Positions 36,629 to 45,518 of a DNA stretch of 64,000 bases are shown here, piece after piece. The notes beneath the pieces are model-generated. The model saw only the letters and a list, made by a program, of their open reading frames with translations, made no database searches and was not told the origin of the DNA. The stretch is taken from contig NZ_CP053346.1 in assembly GCF_013113735.1 (NCBI RefSeq), positions 2,494,001-2,558,000 of the forward strand. Reading direction: 5' to 3'. This stretch comes from Sphingomonas sp. AP4-R1 (GTDB lineage Bacteria; Pseudomonadota; Alphaproteobacteria; Sphingomonadales; Sphingomonadaceae). How positions within the stretch are numbered: position 1 is the stretch's first letter; the number at the start of each line of letters is the position of its first letter. The position numbers and the translations under genes were made by a program.

Positions 36629-38803
36629 ATGATCGACGACGGACAATCCGGGCAGCCGACGCGGCGCACCGTGCTGCAGGGGCTCACGCTGACGGGGCTG
36701 GCGATCGGGGGCGGTGCTGCGGCCGCCGTCGCGCAAGCCGCAAACGGTGCCAGCGGGTTTGATCGCAAGCGCTGGTGGACGCAGGATTATCGGATCATCC
36801 AAACCAATCTGCGCGAGATCGATGCGCGCGAAGACCCGCGTGAGATCGCGAAGGCGGTCAGGGAATTCGGCGGCAACGTTATCGTGTCGAACATTGGCGG
36901 GATCGTCGCCTTTTACCCGACCAGCCTAGAATATCAGTATAAGACGCCGTACCTGAAGGGCGATTTCGCGCGGCGGATGATTGACGCCGCGCACGCCGAG
37001 GGCCTGGCTTATATCGGCCGCTTCGATCTCTCTAAGGCGATGAAGCCGGTCTATGATGCGCATCCGGACTGGTTCATGCTTAACCGCACCGGCAAGCCGC
37101 GCGAATATGAGGGGACCTATCAGGCGTGTCCCAATGGCGGCTGGGCACAGGATTATGGCTTCAAGATCCTCGAGGAAGGGCTGACGCGCTTCAAGGATGC
37201 GGACGGCGTGTTCTTCAACATGACCGGCTATCCGCAGACGGACTATTCAAACGTCAACCACGGCATCTGCGTCTGCGCCAATTGCAAGCGCGTGTTCCGC
37301 GAGATGTACGGCCGCGATCTCCCCAAGGTAGACAATTTCTCCGATCCGGCCTGGCGCGACTATCTGGAATTTCAGGGGCGAACGGCCGGGGCGCTCGCCG
37401 ACAAGATCTCCGCCTTCGCGAAGCCGCTCATTCCAGGCACGCCGATTACGCGCTTCGACGGGCAGGAAGTGGTAGGGCGTGGTGAGGTGCAGCGGCGCAT
37501 CGATCGGCCCGCGCCCGAATGGGCCTATCAATCGGGCGAGCAGTGTCGCGTCGCGATGGCGCGCGCGCCGGGCAAGCCATGGTCTTCCACGTCGGCCGCG
37601 CATGTCGATTATCCTTGGCGGCAGGTGACAGAGACGGCCGCCTATCATCAGGTCCGCTTTGCGCAGATGCTGGGCGTGGGCGCGAAGCTGGATCTATACC
37701 TGATGGGCTCGCTCGCCGATCAGGACGACCAGACCTATCTCCCGCCGCTCTCGCAGCTTTACAAATGGGAGGCGGCGAACAGCGCGCATTATGTCGGAAT
37801 GACGCAAAGCGCGCGCGTCGGCCTCTATCAGTCGGCGGCGACCGATCGGCTGGCAGGGCTTACGCCTTACCGATCCTATCAGGCGACGACCTTCAAGGGG
37901 GCTTATAGCGCTCTCGTCGATTCCCGCATTCCGTTTCAGGTGGTGAGCGACGCGCGGGTTGCGGATGGCACAACGAAGCTTTCCGGGCTGTTCGATGTGA
38001 TCCTGATGCCAAACGTCATGATGCTCTCCCCCGCCGAGGCAAAGGCGCTCGATGCTTTCGTGGAGGCGGGTGGCCTGCTGATCCTGTCGGGCATGCCGGG
38101 CGCTTTCGATGCCAAGGGCAACACGGCGTCGGCGATCCCGCTCGCCTGCTTTCCGTTGGAAAGCTACGGGACACCCGAAAAATGCGAGGGCTGGTCGCTC
38201 GATCCGCTCGCCACCAAGAGTAATCTTGGGCTCGTCGGGCGAGTGCCGCTCGACAGCATCTATTTCGGCGGTCCGATCAAGCCGAAGGCGACGAACCTTC
38301 TGGCCTTCGCCCCCGACCAACGCTTCGGCCCGCCGGAGTTCAGCTATGCGATCCCGAATGCTCCGATCCGCAAGAGCCCGGGTGTTTCACTCATGCCCTT
38401 CGGCAAGGGGCATGCGGTCCATATTCCCTGGCTGATCGAGTGGAATTATTATCGCGACGGACTGCCCGTGCACCAGCAGCTCATTGCAGGGCTGATCGTG
38501 CGCTACGGAGCGCCCCAGCGCGTGACTCTCGCCGGGAACGGACCTGTCGAGGTCATGCAGCTGACGCGCGCCGCCGATGGGGCCACGCTGATCCACGTCG
38601 TCAACTATGCGGGGCAGCGCAACGGCCGATACGATGTACCGCCGCAGATTTCCGGGCTGCGCGTCGGCGTGCGCGGGGCGGCGAACGGGCAGGCACGCTC
38701 TCTCGTCGGCGGCACCGCGCTCGCCGGCCGGCAGGAAGGCGACATGACATGGTATGATCTGCCCCCACTCGGTGCGTTCGAGGCGGTCCTGCTACCGGCA
38801 TGA
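36629..38803 (+). CDS. Tat-exported glycoside-hydrolase-like protein (GHL6 plus beta-galactosidase trimerisation-type region)
   Basis: A 724-residue exported protein. TRRTVLQGLTLTGLAIGGGAA at residues 11-31 is a Tat signal. The N-terminal domain (DYRIIQTNLREIDA...GGNVIVSNIGGIVAFYPT...GLAYIGRFDLSKA...GVFFNMTGYPQTD) resembles hypothetical glycosyl hydrolase 6, a TIM-barrel. The middle third (SGLFDVILMPNVMMLSPAEAKALDAFVEAGGLLILSG) matches the beta-galactosidase trimerisation fold, followed by a C-terminal beta-sandwich. A cluster of Cys (CVCANCKRVF near residue 211) may bind zinc. It presumably cleaves or binds a sugar-containing compound in the periplasm before uptake. Catalytic residues were not assigned. 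The following gene overlaps its stop by four bases. Confidence 0.7.
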   Translation: MIDDGQSGQPTRRTVLQGLTLTGLAIGGGAAAAVAQAANGASGFDRKRWWTQDYRIIQTNLREIDAREDPREIAKAVREFGGNVIVSNIGGIVAFYPTSLEYQYKTPYLKGDFARRMIDAAHAEGLAYIGRFDLSKAMKPVYDAHPDWFMLNRTGKPREYEGTYQACPNGGWAQDYGFKILEEGLTRFKDADGVFFNMTGYPQTDYSNVNHGICVCANCKRVFREMYGRDLPKVDNFSDPAWRDYLEFQGRTAGALADKISAFAKPLIPGTPITRFDGQEVVGRGEVQRRIDRPAPEWAYQSGEQCRVAMARAPGKPWSSTSAAHVDYPWRQVTETAAYHQVRFAQMLGVGAKLDLYLMGSLADQDDQTYLPPLSQLYKWEAANSAHYVGMTQSARVGLYQSAATDRLAGLTPYRSYQATTFKGAYSALVDSRIPFQVVSDARVADGTTKLSGLFDVILMPNVMMLSPAEAKALDAFVEAGGLLILSGMPGAFDAKGNTASAIPLACFPLESYGTPEKCEGWSLDPLATKSNLGLVGRVPLDSIYFGGPIKPKATNLLAFAPDQRFGPPEFSYAIPNAPIRKSPGVSLMPFGKGHAVHIPWLIEWNYYRDGLPVHQQLIAGLIVRYGAPQRVTLAGNGPVEVMQLTRAADGATLIHVVNYAGQRNGRYDVPPQISGLRVGVRGAANGQARSLVGGTALAGRQEGDMTWYDLPPLGAFEAVLLPA

Positions 38804-39690
38804 ACACGGGCCGCGACGCGATCGGCTCTCTTCCGAGGAGCGGCAAGAGTGGCTATATCCCGGCCATGGATCGCAGAACGGCGCCGCCCGGAAACAGCAA
38901 CTCGATCAGGCCGGCCAAGCTCGCCGACGCCATCGCCGAACATGTGCAGCAGATGATCCTCGAAGGCTCGCTGCATCCGGGCGAGCGGCTGCTTTCGGAG
39001 CGCGAGCTTTCGGCCAAGCTGGACGTTTCGCGCCCGTCATTGCGCGAGGCGCTCGACAAGCTCATCGCGCTCGGCCTGCTGACCACCAACGCGCAGGGCG
39101 TGGCTTATGTGAGCGAGGATATCGGCAGGAGTCTGCGCGATCCTCTGGTGATGCTAATGGACGTGCCCGAGGCGCGGTTCGACTGCCTCGAGCTGCGGTC
39201 CGTCGTCGAGGCCGAGGCCGCCGCCTTTGCCGCCGATCGCGCGACGGATGTGGACCGCGAAACGATCCGTGCCTGTTTCGAGGCGATGGCCGCCGCGCAC
39301 GAAGACCAAAATGTGGATGCGATCGCCAAGACGGACGCGGAGTTCCACTTCTCGATCTACGAAGCGAGCCACAACTTGATGATGCTGCATTTCATGCGCG
39401 GCATCGAGGGAATGTTGCGCTCGAACGTCTATCTCAACCGCAAGAATCTGTACGAGCATCGCACGCAGAAGGACAGTCAGCTCCACGAGCACGAGGCGAT
39501 CTACACCGCCATCATGGCGCGCGATGCTGATGGCGCGCGCCGCGCGGCATCGCTGCACATGACGACCGCGATGCGGACCCAGCGCGACATCTATGAGGCC
39601 GAGCGGCGGCTGGAGGCCTCCATCCGTCGGCTCGCGCGCAACGATCTCGTGGCGTCACGCAAGCCCCGGAGCAGTGTCGCTCCGGCCTGA
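38800..39690 (+). CDS. FadR/LldR-type GntR transcriptional regulator
   Basis: A 296-residue regulator with an N-terminal GntR winged helix (AKLADAIAEHVQQMILEGSLHPGERLLSERELSAKLDVSRPSLREALDKL) and a C-terminal FCD helical effector domain (DAEFHFSIYEASHN, FMRGIEGML, HEHEAIYTAIMARDADGARRAASLHM). The FCD subfamily senses small carboxylates such as lactate, glycerate or hexuronates. The first ATG (38800) overlaps the TGA of the upstream gene as ATGA; an ATG at 38866 is an alternative. It probably binds the AT-rich palindromes at 26938, 28809 and near 42.3-42.5 kb, since it is the only regulator in the block. Confidence 0.9.
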   Translation: MNTGRDAIGSLPRSGKSGYIPAMDRRTAPPGNSNSIRPAKLADAIAEHVQQMILEGSLHPGERLLSERELSAKLDVSRPSLREALDKLIALGLLTTNAQGVAYVSEDIGRSLRDPLVMLMDVPEARFDCLELRSVVEAEAAAFAADRATDVDRETIRACFEAMAAAHEDQNVDAIAKTDAEFHFSIYEASHNLMMLHFMRGIEGMLRSNVYLNRKNLYEHRTQKDSQLHEHEAIYTAIMARDADGARRAASLHMTTAMRTQRDIYEAERRLEASIRRLARNDLVASRKPRSSVAPA

Positions 39691-39759
39691 TCGTTCGTCT
39701 GGCGCTCCGCCCGCGACTGTGTCGCACCGCCGGCAGCCGCGGCTCCGAGCGGTCATCGT

Positions 39760-40617
39760 TCAGCCGGGGCAGGATTCGGCACTGAACCTCACTACGCCCA
39801 GCGGCCCATAATCTGCGAGATAGGCGCCCGGCGGAAGCCAGCCGCGCTCGCCGATCTTGCCGGTGATGACGAGATCGCCGGCCTTCACCCGGTGTCCCGA
39901 TCGCGCGATCGCGCGGACGACCGCGAGCAGGCTTTCCCGTTGGCTGCCGAACGACTCCCGACCGAAGCCTTTCGTGATCGGCATGCCGTCGCGCGTCATC
40001 GCGACGGCCAGCGCGTCGAGATCGAGGACGCCGGGCGGCCCCGTCCTGCCAACGACATAGCGCGCGGCGGAAACATTGGCGGCAATCATGTCAACGGCCG
40101 AATAGGCGTCGGGATTGCGATAGCCGATATCCGGCAGGTCCACGACAGGCACGACGCGCGTGACCGCTTGCATCAGCGTCGCGGCATCGCGCGCCGGATG
40201 GCGCGGCGCACGGCCGAAGATGAAGCCGAGCTTCATCTCGAACGAACCCTTGCGATAACCGCAAAGCGAGACTGGCGTTCCGCTGTCGACCTGACCCGAG
40301 CGGAACAGGACGGCCGACAGCGGCTCCGCCACGCCGCGCGCCTTGAGCGACGCCTGCGACATCAATCCCCCCTTGTAGCCGGCGATCCGATCGCCGGTGG
40401 CAAGGCGGCGCCTCACCAGCGCGGCCTGCACCCGATAGGCGCCGGGCAAGGTCAGCGATGCGTGCGTATCGGTGACGGGGGTGAAGGGGCGCCCCGCCTT
40501 CTCGGCCGTGTCATAGGCATCGAGATAGGCGCGATCGGCGGGCGGCAATGTCGCGCATCCCGCCAGCATCGCCGCTCCGCAGGCGGCGGCGATGCGTAGG
40601 GCCGTCGTGGCGATCAA
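39760..40617 (-). CDS. Lipoprotein with a 2-keto-4-pentenoate hydratase-like fold
   Basis: A 285-residue protein related to MhpD-type hydratases and fumarylacetoacetate-hydrolase-fold enzymes. AGYKGGLMSQASLKARGVAEPLSAVLF and GSFEMKLGFIFG fit the metal-binding half, and KGFGRESFGSQRESLLAVVR and GDLVITGKIG the C-terminal half. The N-terminus MIATTALRIAAACGAAMLAGC carries a lipobox (L18-A19-G20-C21), so the mature protein is probably acylated and periplasmic. This is unusual, because the family is normally cytoplasmic. It overlaps the permease stop by four bases (ATGA, 40614-40617), so they are coupled. The substrate is unknown. Confidence 0.72.
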   Translation of the reverse strand: MIATTALRIAAACGAAMLAGCATLPPADRAYLDAYDTAEKAGRPFTPVTDTHASLTLPGAYRVQAALVRRRLATGDRIAGYKGGLMSQASLKARGVAEPLSAVLFRSGQVDSGTPVSLCGYRKGSFEMKLGFIFGRAPRHPARDAATLMQAVTRVVPVVDLPDIGYRNPDAYSAVDMIAANVSAARYVVGRTGPPGVLDLDALAVAMTRDGMPITKGFGRESFGSQRESLLAVVRAIARSGHRVKAGDLVITGKIGERGWLPPGAYLADYGPLGVVRFSAESCPG

Positions 40618-42230
40618 CGCGGGATCACCCAGGGGAATACGAACTGCTGGAGCATCACGATGATGCCGAGCACCAGCGTGAGGAAGATGCTGTGTTTGAA
40701 GGTGCGTGCGAGGATCGCACCTTCCTGGCCCTTCAGATCGGTGGTCGATGTGCCGGTGGAGATGTTCTGCGGAGAAATCATTTTACCAAGGACACCGCCC
40801 GAAGCGTTCGTCGCAGCCATTAGCACCGGGCTCAACTGAAGCTGGTTGGCAGCCACGACCTGCAAATTGCCGAACAGCGCGTTGCCCGAGGTATCGCTGC
40901 CCGAAAGGAACACGGCCAGCCAGCCGAGAAAGGCTGAGACGAGCGGAAAGAAGATGCCGACCGAGGCGATGCCGACGCCGAGCGTATAGGCGATGCCCGA
41001 ATAATTCATGAGATAGGCCAGGCCGACGATGATCATTGTCGTCGCCAGTGGCAGGCGGACCTGCCGAAGCGTTTCGCGTATGGCGGTCAAGAACTGCGCG
41101 GGGGTGACGCGTACGAGCAGCGAGGTGATCAGCGTCGCGACGAGGATCGCGGATCCCGTCGCCAGCGGCTGGAAGCTCCAGATCGCGGCGTAGGGCTGAT
41201 TGTAGGTCGTGATGAAGATCTGATTGTGCAGGCCTGGCCATTGGACCTTCAACTCGCCGATCGTGTTGATCTTAAGATGGACCCACACGATCACGGTCAG
41301 CGAGAGCACGAGCCACGGGAGCCATCCTTGCCAGCCGGGCAACGTCCGCCCGCCCGCGATCGACGGCGCTGGCGCTACACCTGCCGGTCGCAGCGCATAT
41401 TCAGGATCGGGTGCGACCTTCCACACCTTCACAAAGATCAGCGTCAGGATCAGCGAGCTGAGCGACGAGAGCACGTCGGTCAGGGCGTATCCGAGATAGT
41501 TGGACGACAAGAACTGGACGAAGGCGAAGGAGCCGCCCGCTACGAGCAGCACCGGCCACACGCCCCGGATCGCGCGCGCGCCGCCATAAACGGCGATCAC
41601 GTAGAACGGCAGCGCCAGCGCAATGAAGGGAAGCTGGCGTCCGATCATCGCTCCTAGCGTCACGTCATGAAGCTGCGTCACCGCGCCGAGCGTGGTGACG
41701 GGCGCACCGAGCGCGCCGAAGGCGACGGGAGCAGTATTGAACATCAGGGTGAAGACGACCGCGTCTATCGCCTTGAAGCCCAGCGCGACGAGCAGCGCGC
41801 TGGTGATCGCGATCGGCGCGCCGAAGCCGGCGACGCCTTCCAGTAGACAGCCGAAGGAGAAGCCAATCACGACCAGCACGACGCGGCGGTCGTTCGGCAG
41901 ATGCTGGACCATCCAGGCGCGAAACGCGTCGAAACGCCCCGATACGACCGAGATGTTGTAAAGGAGTAACGCGTTGAGGACAATCCACATCACGGGCCAT
42001 GCGGCGAACGTCGCGCCCGCGGCGATGCTGTTGATCGCTAGTCCAGCCGGCATTTGCCAGACCGTCACGGCGAGCACGAATGCGACGACGGTGCCCGCGA
42101 TCGATGCCTGCCAAGCGGGCCGCCGGACTATGCCGAGCAGAACCAGCACCACCGCGATCGGCACTGATGCCGTCAGGAAGGAGGCTGCCAGATTCCCGGC
42201 AACTGGCGTGACCAATTGATGAAACATCAT
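40614..42230 (-). CDS. lldP: LctP-family lactate/glycolate/hydroxyacid permease
   Basis: A 538-residue inner-membrane permease of the L-lactate permease family (PF02652) with 12-14 hydrophobic segments. The signatures GVAGFGAPIAITSALLVALGF, FLSGSDTSGNALFGNLQ and NASGGVLGKMISPQNI are intact. Members carry lactate, glycolate and related hydroxyacids with H+. Given GarR and glycerate kinase nearby, a hydroxyacid such as D-glycerate is plausible, but specificity cannot be read from the sequence. Its start (42230) lies 71 bases from the AT-rich palindrome at 42301-42319, and the hydratase-like gene follows in the same operon. Confidence 0.92.
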   Translation of the reverse strand: MMFHQLVTPVAGNLAASFLTASVPIAVVLVLLGIVRRPAWQASIAGTVVAFVLAVTVWQMPAGLAINSIAAGATFAAWPVMWIVLNALLLYNISVVSGRFDAFRAWMVQHLPNDRRVVLVVIGFSFGCLLEGVAGFGAPIAITSALLVALGFKAIDAVVFTLMFNTAPVAFGALGAPVTTLGAVTQLHDVTLGAMIGRQLPFIALALPFYVIAVYGGARAIRGVWPVLLVAGGSFAFVQFLSSNYLGYALTDVLSSLSSLILTLIFVKVWKVAPDPEYALRPAGVAPAPSIAGGRTLPGWQGWLPWLVLSLTVIVWVHLKINTIGELKVQWPGLHNQIFITTYNQPYAAIWSFQPLATGSAILVATLITSLLVRVTPAQFLTAIRETLRQVRLPLATTMIIVGLAYLMNYSGIAYTLGVGIASVGIFFPLVSAFLGWLAVFLSGSDTSGNALFGNLQVVAANQLQLSPVLMAATNASGGVLGKMISPQNISTGTSTTDLKGQEGAILARTFKHSIFLTLVLGIIVMLQQFVFPWVIPR

Positions 42231-42300
42231 CCTCCCCTTTCAAGGGCGCATTGTTCGCCCATCTGCCGCGACGATATCGGTGCTCGACCAATCTTTCAAC

Positions 42301-42319
42301 TGGTCATATTTGATATCCA
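42301..42319. promoter_or_regulatory. Candidate operator for the permease operon
   Basis: TGGTCATATTTGATATCCA is an imperfect palindrome of AT-rich sequence with TGG...CCA ends, 71 bases upstream of the LctP start. It shares TGGT/ACCA half-sites with the two operators upstream of pyruvate kinase and the cyclase operon, in opposite orientation. A -10-like AATATG lies within it. The match is weaker than between the other two. Confidence 0.4.
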
Positions 42320-42442
42320 TATTATTTTATCAGGTAGAAACTCAGCGTAGTGCGACTTAGGAGCATAAGGCAGGAAGGAGGATATCAAGGCATACAAGGG
42401 TGAACCGGGCGCCCCCAATGCGATCTAGTCACTTCAAATTTT

Positions 42443-42460
42443 GGTAATAAGGACTAGCCA
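42443..42460 (+). promoter_or_regulatory. Candidate operator upstream of glycerate kinase
   Basis: GGTAATAAGGACTAGCCA shares the GGTAA start and CCA end with the pyruvate kinase and cyclase operators and has the same length. It also contains a TTTTGG-N13-CCAAAA inverted repeat around 42439-42463. It lies about 140 bases upstream of glycerate 2-kinase and is a tentative extra site for the same regulator. Confidence 0.3.
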
Positions 42461-42599
42461 AAATGTTCAACTCGTGCTTCTTTGCCGTGACAGGCGGGCG
42501 CGAATCCGCCGGACGACGGGAGAGGGCGATGGGGCGCTTTTGCGGGATGGAGCAGGCCGGATGGGCGCGTCGCTGCGGCGACCCTGCGGGAGCACGCCG

Positions 42600-43898
42600 A
42601 TGACGGCGGCGATCGATCAGGCGGCGTACTGGACGGATCGGGAGGTACGGTCGCTGCTACGCGCAATGTTCGATGCTGCGGTGCGCGCGGCTGATCCGCT
42701 CGCTGTGCTTGCTCCTCATCTGCCGCCTAGGCCCGGCGGCCGATGCATTGTCGTCGGCGCGGGTAAGGCTGCTGCATCGATGGCGGTGGCGGTGGAAGCG
42801 GCCTGGCCGGACGTCGATCTGTCGGGCGCGGTTGTGACACCTTACGGGTACGGCCGTTCGGCTTCCCGCATCCGCATCCGCGAGGCGGCGCACCCAGTGC
42901 CGGATGCCAGCAGCGAGGCGGCCGCGCGCGAGATGCTGAATCTAGTACAGGGGCTCGCCCCCGAAGATCTCGTGCTGGCGCTCATTTCCGGCGGCGGATC
43001 ATCGGTCATGGCGATGCCTGCCGAAGGGCTGACGCTGGCGGACAAGCAGCGCGTCAATCGCGCGCTTCTCGCATCGGGGCTCGACATCCGCGCGATGAAT
43101 GCTGTGAGGCGCCGGCTTTCGGCGATCAAGGGTGGGAAGCTCGCGGCGGCGGCGGCCCCTGCGCGGGTGGTGACGCTGACGATCAGCGACATTCCCGGCG
43201 ACGATCTCGCCGCGATCGCCTCCGGTCCCACGATTCCCGATCCCGATGCCGGGCGCGATCTTTCGGCACTGGCCGATCGCCTGAAGGACGCGATCAGCCC
43301 GGCGGCATATGCGCGGCTGGTCGCGCCGCCCGGACCGCCGTCCGCCGCGGCGATGACGGACGTGCGCTTGATCGCGACGCCGCGCGCATGCCTGGAGGCC
43401 GCCGCCGCGGTGGCGCGAGCCGCCGGCATCGAGGTCGAGATGCTGGGTGACGATCTCGAAGGCGAAAGCAGCGAGCTTGCGCGGAAGATGGCGGCGCTTG
43501 CCGTCAACGCTTCGGGAAAGCCGCGCGTGCTGCTGTCGGGCGGCGAGACGACTGTGACGCTGGCCGGCCAGCGGTCCGGACGCGGCGGGCGGAATACGGA
43601 ATTCGCGCTAGCGCTGGCGCTGGCGGCGCGCGATCGCGCCACGCTTTGGGCGCTCGCCGCCGATACGGACGGCGAGGACGGGGCGAGCGGTGGCGGCGCG
43701 GGAGCGATCGTGGCGCCCGATACACTCGACCGAGGTGATGCGTCAGGGCTCCGTGCCCAGGATTATCTGGCAGGGCATGACAGCGGGAGCTTCTTCGCGG
43801 CGCTCGATGATCTACTGATCACCGGCCCCACCTGCACCAATGTCAACGATTTCCGGGCGATCTTTGTGATTCCCGAAAGCGATAGGGAAAGCGCATGA
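42600..43898 (+). CDS. gckA: Glycerate 2-kinase (MOFRL-type)
   Basis: A 432-residue MOFRL-family D-glycerate 2-kinase (DUF4147 N-terminal plus C-terminal MOFRL domain) converting D-glycerate and ATP to 2-phosphoglycerate. LISGGGSSVMAMPAEGLTLADKQRVNRALLASGLDIRAMNAVRRRLSAIKGGKLA is the ATP- and substrate-binding block, with LLSGGETTVTL and GRGGRNTEFALALAL in the MOFRL domain. The ATG at 42600 (MTAAIDQAAYW) is chosen because the preceding frame has no family match. It overlaps the next gene by four bases. Together with GarR and pyruvate kinase it gives a short route from tartronate semialdehyde to pyruvate, with enolase supplied by the housekeeping enzyme. Confidence 0.92.
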   Translation: MTAAIDQAAYWTDREVRSLLRAMFDAAVRAADPLAVLAPHLPPRPGGRCIVVGAGKAAASMAVAVEAAWPDVDLSGAVVTPYGYGRSASRIRIREAAHPVPDASSEAAAREMLNLVQGLAPEDLVLALISGGGSSVMAMPAEGLTLADKQRVNRALLASGLDIRAMNAVRRRLSAIKGGKLAAAAAPARVVTLTISDIPGDDLAAIASGPTIPDPDAGRDLSALADRLKDAISPAAYARLVAPPGPPSAAAMTDVRLIATPRACLEAAAAVARAAGIEVEMLGDDLEGESSELARKMAALAVNASGKPRVLLSGGETTVTLAGQRSGRGGRNTEFALALALAARDRATLWALAADTDGEDGASGGGAGAIVAPDTLDRGDASGLRAQDYLAGHDSGSFFAALDDLLITGPTCTNVNDFRAIFVIPESDRESA

Positions 43899-44155
43899 GC
43901 CAGCGCAACCAACAGCCTCGCCGGCAGGGCGCCGGTCGCGTGCGCGCGCCGCTCCCCAATGGCTGCCGTTACCTCGATCCGGCGGTGGCTTCGCTTATGG
44001 TCGCCGCCGTCCATGCGCAGACCGACGAGGCCCTGACCGACCAGTTCGGACTGAGCTATAACACGTGGCGGAAGATCAAACTCGGCATGCCGATCCGCGC
44101 CTCGCTGGCGGACCGGGTGGAGCAGCGGGTGAGGGGACAACAGTGCCCAACATAG
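43895..44155 (+). CDS. Small helix-turn-helix-like protein coupled to the glycerate kinase
   Basis: An 86-residue protein, Arg-rich at the start, with DPAVASLMVAAVHAQTDEALTDQFGLSYNTWRKIKLGMPIRASLADRVEQRV, which looks like a helix-turn-helix (ALTDQFGLSYNTWRKIK). Its ATG overlaps the TGA of glycerate kinase. The C-terminus (GQQCPT) runs into the IS6 fragment, so the original protein may have been longer. Similar proteins accompany DUF3489 genes in mobile elements of sphingomonads, which fits the following gene. Confidence 0.55.
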   Translation: MSQRNQQPRRQGAGRVRAPLPNGCRYLDPAVASLMVAAVHAQTDEALTDQFGLSYNTWRKIKLGMPIRASLADRVEQRVRGQQCPT

Positions 44156-44189
44156 GGCCGGGAACGATGATCCTGAGCAGCGCGTCGTG

Positions 44190-44405
44190 CCGTCTTGCCC
44201 CTCAGCCAAGGCGGCCGAGAGGCGAATCTTGCAGGTTTGGCGATCGACGAGGTGGCGTTCGAGATTGAAGTGGTTGTGCACGTTGACGTGGGCAGAGGGG
44301 AACTTCTGCAGGCTCGCCATTCGCCTGAACCTAAGCATGGCGCGCTCGCGTCGTCGGAAGGGAAGGCGGCTGTTCTCGACCCGGTTGTTCGCGTGGTGGC
44401 CACCC
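44190..44405 (-). mobile_element. IS6-family transposase fragment
   Basis: On the minus strand the frame reads HANNRVENSRLPFRRRERAMLRFRRMASLQKF...AHVNVHNHFNLERHLVDRQTC. This is the C-terminal third of the IS6 transposase at 26.1-26.8 kb, in the same orientation and diverged by roughly 15% at the DNA level by eye. It starts abruptly at the ANN motif and its C-terminus differs, so it is a truncated internal piece. The site of the lesion in the other copy is intact here (RRRERAM). Confidence 0.75.
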
Positions 44406-44672
44406 CAAGGCGTCAACTGGGTCACCCAACTCAAGAACAACAAGGACGTGGTGCGAGCCAGCCGGCAGAGGGCCCAATTGCGAGGATACGGCCGCCTTTC
44501 GAACCGGTGGTGCTGAAGCCGTCGTTCGCGCTCGACTTCGCTGTCGATCGGAGCGAACAGACTGATGCGACTCGCTGGTAAGCGAGCCGCCTGCTCCGAC
44601 GACTTTGATCGTCGGGGCTGAGGCTGGTGGGAGCGGCGACGGTACCGCTCTCCTCGACCAGAGGACCACCAT
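44406..44672. other. Spacer between the IS6 fragment and DUF3489
   Basis: About 270 bases with no convincing gene. A possible ribosome binding site (GAGGACC) lies near the DUF3489 start. Nothing else recognised. Confidence 0.3.
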
Positions 44673-45131
44673 ATGCCCAAGCTTTCCGACACCCAGACGA
44701 TTCTGCTTTCGACCGCATCCCGACGTGATGATCTCGCCTTCTATCCGCTCGAGGGCATCACCGAAGGCGCCCGCGTCACCAAGGCGACCGCCAGCTTGAT
44801 CAAAGCGGGCCTGGCCGAACAACGCGGCGAAGATGCGGTGTTCGCGACCATCGCTGGCCTTACCGCCATCGGTGTGGATGTGGGGGATGGCGGTGAGGCG
44901 GAGGCGGCAAGCGTCGGCGAGGCAACGCTGTCGGCCCCGCGCGCCACGAAGTCGGCGGCAGTGCTGGCGCTGCATGGCCGAGAGCAAGGCGCCAAGCTGG
45001 CGGATCTGATCGCCGCTACGGGATGGCTCCCGCGCACGACGCGTGCGGCGCTGACCGGCCTGCGCAAGAAGGGACACGCCATCGAGCGGTTCAAGCGCGA
45101 CGACGCGACCTGCTACCGGATCGTCGGCTGA
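44673..45131 (+). CDS. DUF3489-domain protein
   Basis: A 152-residue protein that starts MPKLSDTQTILLSTASRRDD and has a C-terminal DUF3489 winged-helix-like domain (TKSAAVLALHGREQGAKLADLIAATGWLPRTTRAALTGLRKKGHAIERF). The family occurs in phage-like and integrative elements, usually followed by a DUF2924 protein and a recombinase. Here the next gene is a DUF2924 N-terminus. The ATG at 44673 is preceded by GAGG. Its role is unknown, perhaps transcription control of the element. Confidence 0.85.
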   Translation: MPKLSDTQTILLSTASRRDDLAFYPLEGITEGARVTKATASLIKAGLAEQRGEDAVFATIAGLTAIGVDVGDGGEAEAASVGEATLSAPRATKSAAVLALHGREQGAKLADLIAATGWLPRTTRAALTGLRKKGHAIERFKRDDATCYRIVG

Positions 45132-45310
45132 TGGTGAGCCTGAATCAGCGGCTGGCGGCACTCGACAGCTTGTCGTCCGATAAGCTCAGGAAGGAGTGGG
45201 CTCGCGTGCCCAGCCCCGGTCAACGCGGCTCCCCGGCGCGACCGCCAATTCCTCGTTCCCGTGCCCAGATCACTGCTGCGCTGCGTCGGTTCACACCGAT
45301 CTTCGCATAG
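45131..45310 (+). pseudogene. DUF2924 N-terminal fragment
   Basis: From the ATG at 45131, overlapping the DUF3489 stop by one base, the frame reads MVSLNQRLAALDSLSSDKLRKEWARVPSP. This matches the start of DUF2924 proteins (about 150 residues, followed by site-specific recombinases). After residue 28 the sequence loses the family pattern and ends at residue 59. It is a remnant of the DUF3489-DUF2924-recombinase cassette, and the recombinase is missing. Confidence 0.55.
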
Positions 45311-45518
45311 AGACGCGAAACGTGATTTCGGACTGCACTCACGCTGCCCAGGCCCAGGAGACGACATTGAGGCGCCCGTTGCGGCGCTCCAAAACTAACC
45401 GTTCATTCACATAGAGTACGTCCGACAGCGCCCCATCGAAACACGGGTGGCATTGGCTCGATCAGGCGCGGGCGGCGCAATCGCTAGTCACGCGGCCGCC
45501 CGCCCGCTATGGAGGGAC

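Noticed and set aside
26051..44405. Recent composite transposon formed by two identical IS6 copies
   Set aside because: The two copies differ and one is truncated, so recent joint movement is not supported.
45131..45310. A functional DUF2924 gene
   Set aside because: Only the first ~28 residues match and the rest diverges; annotated as a fragment.
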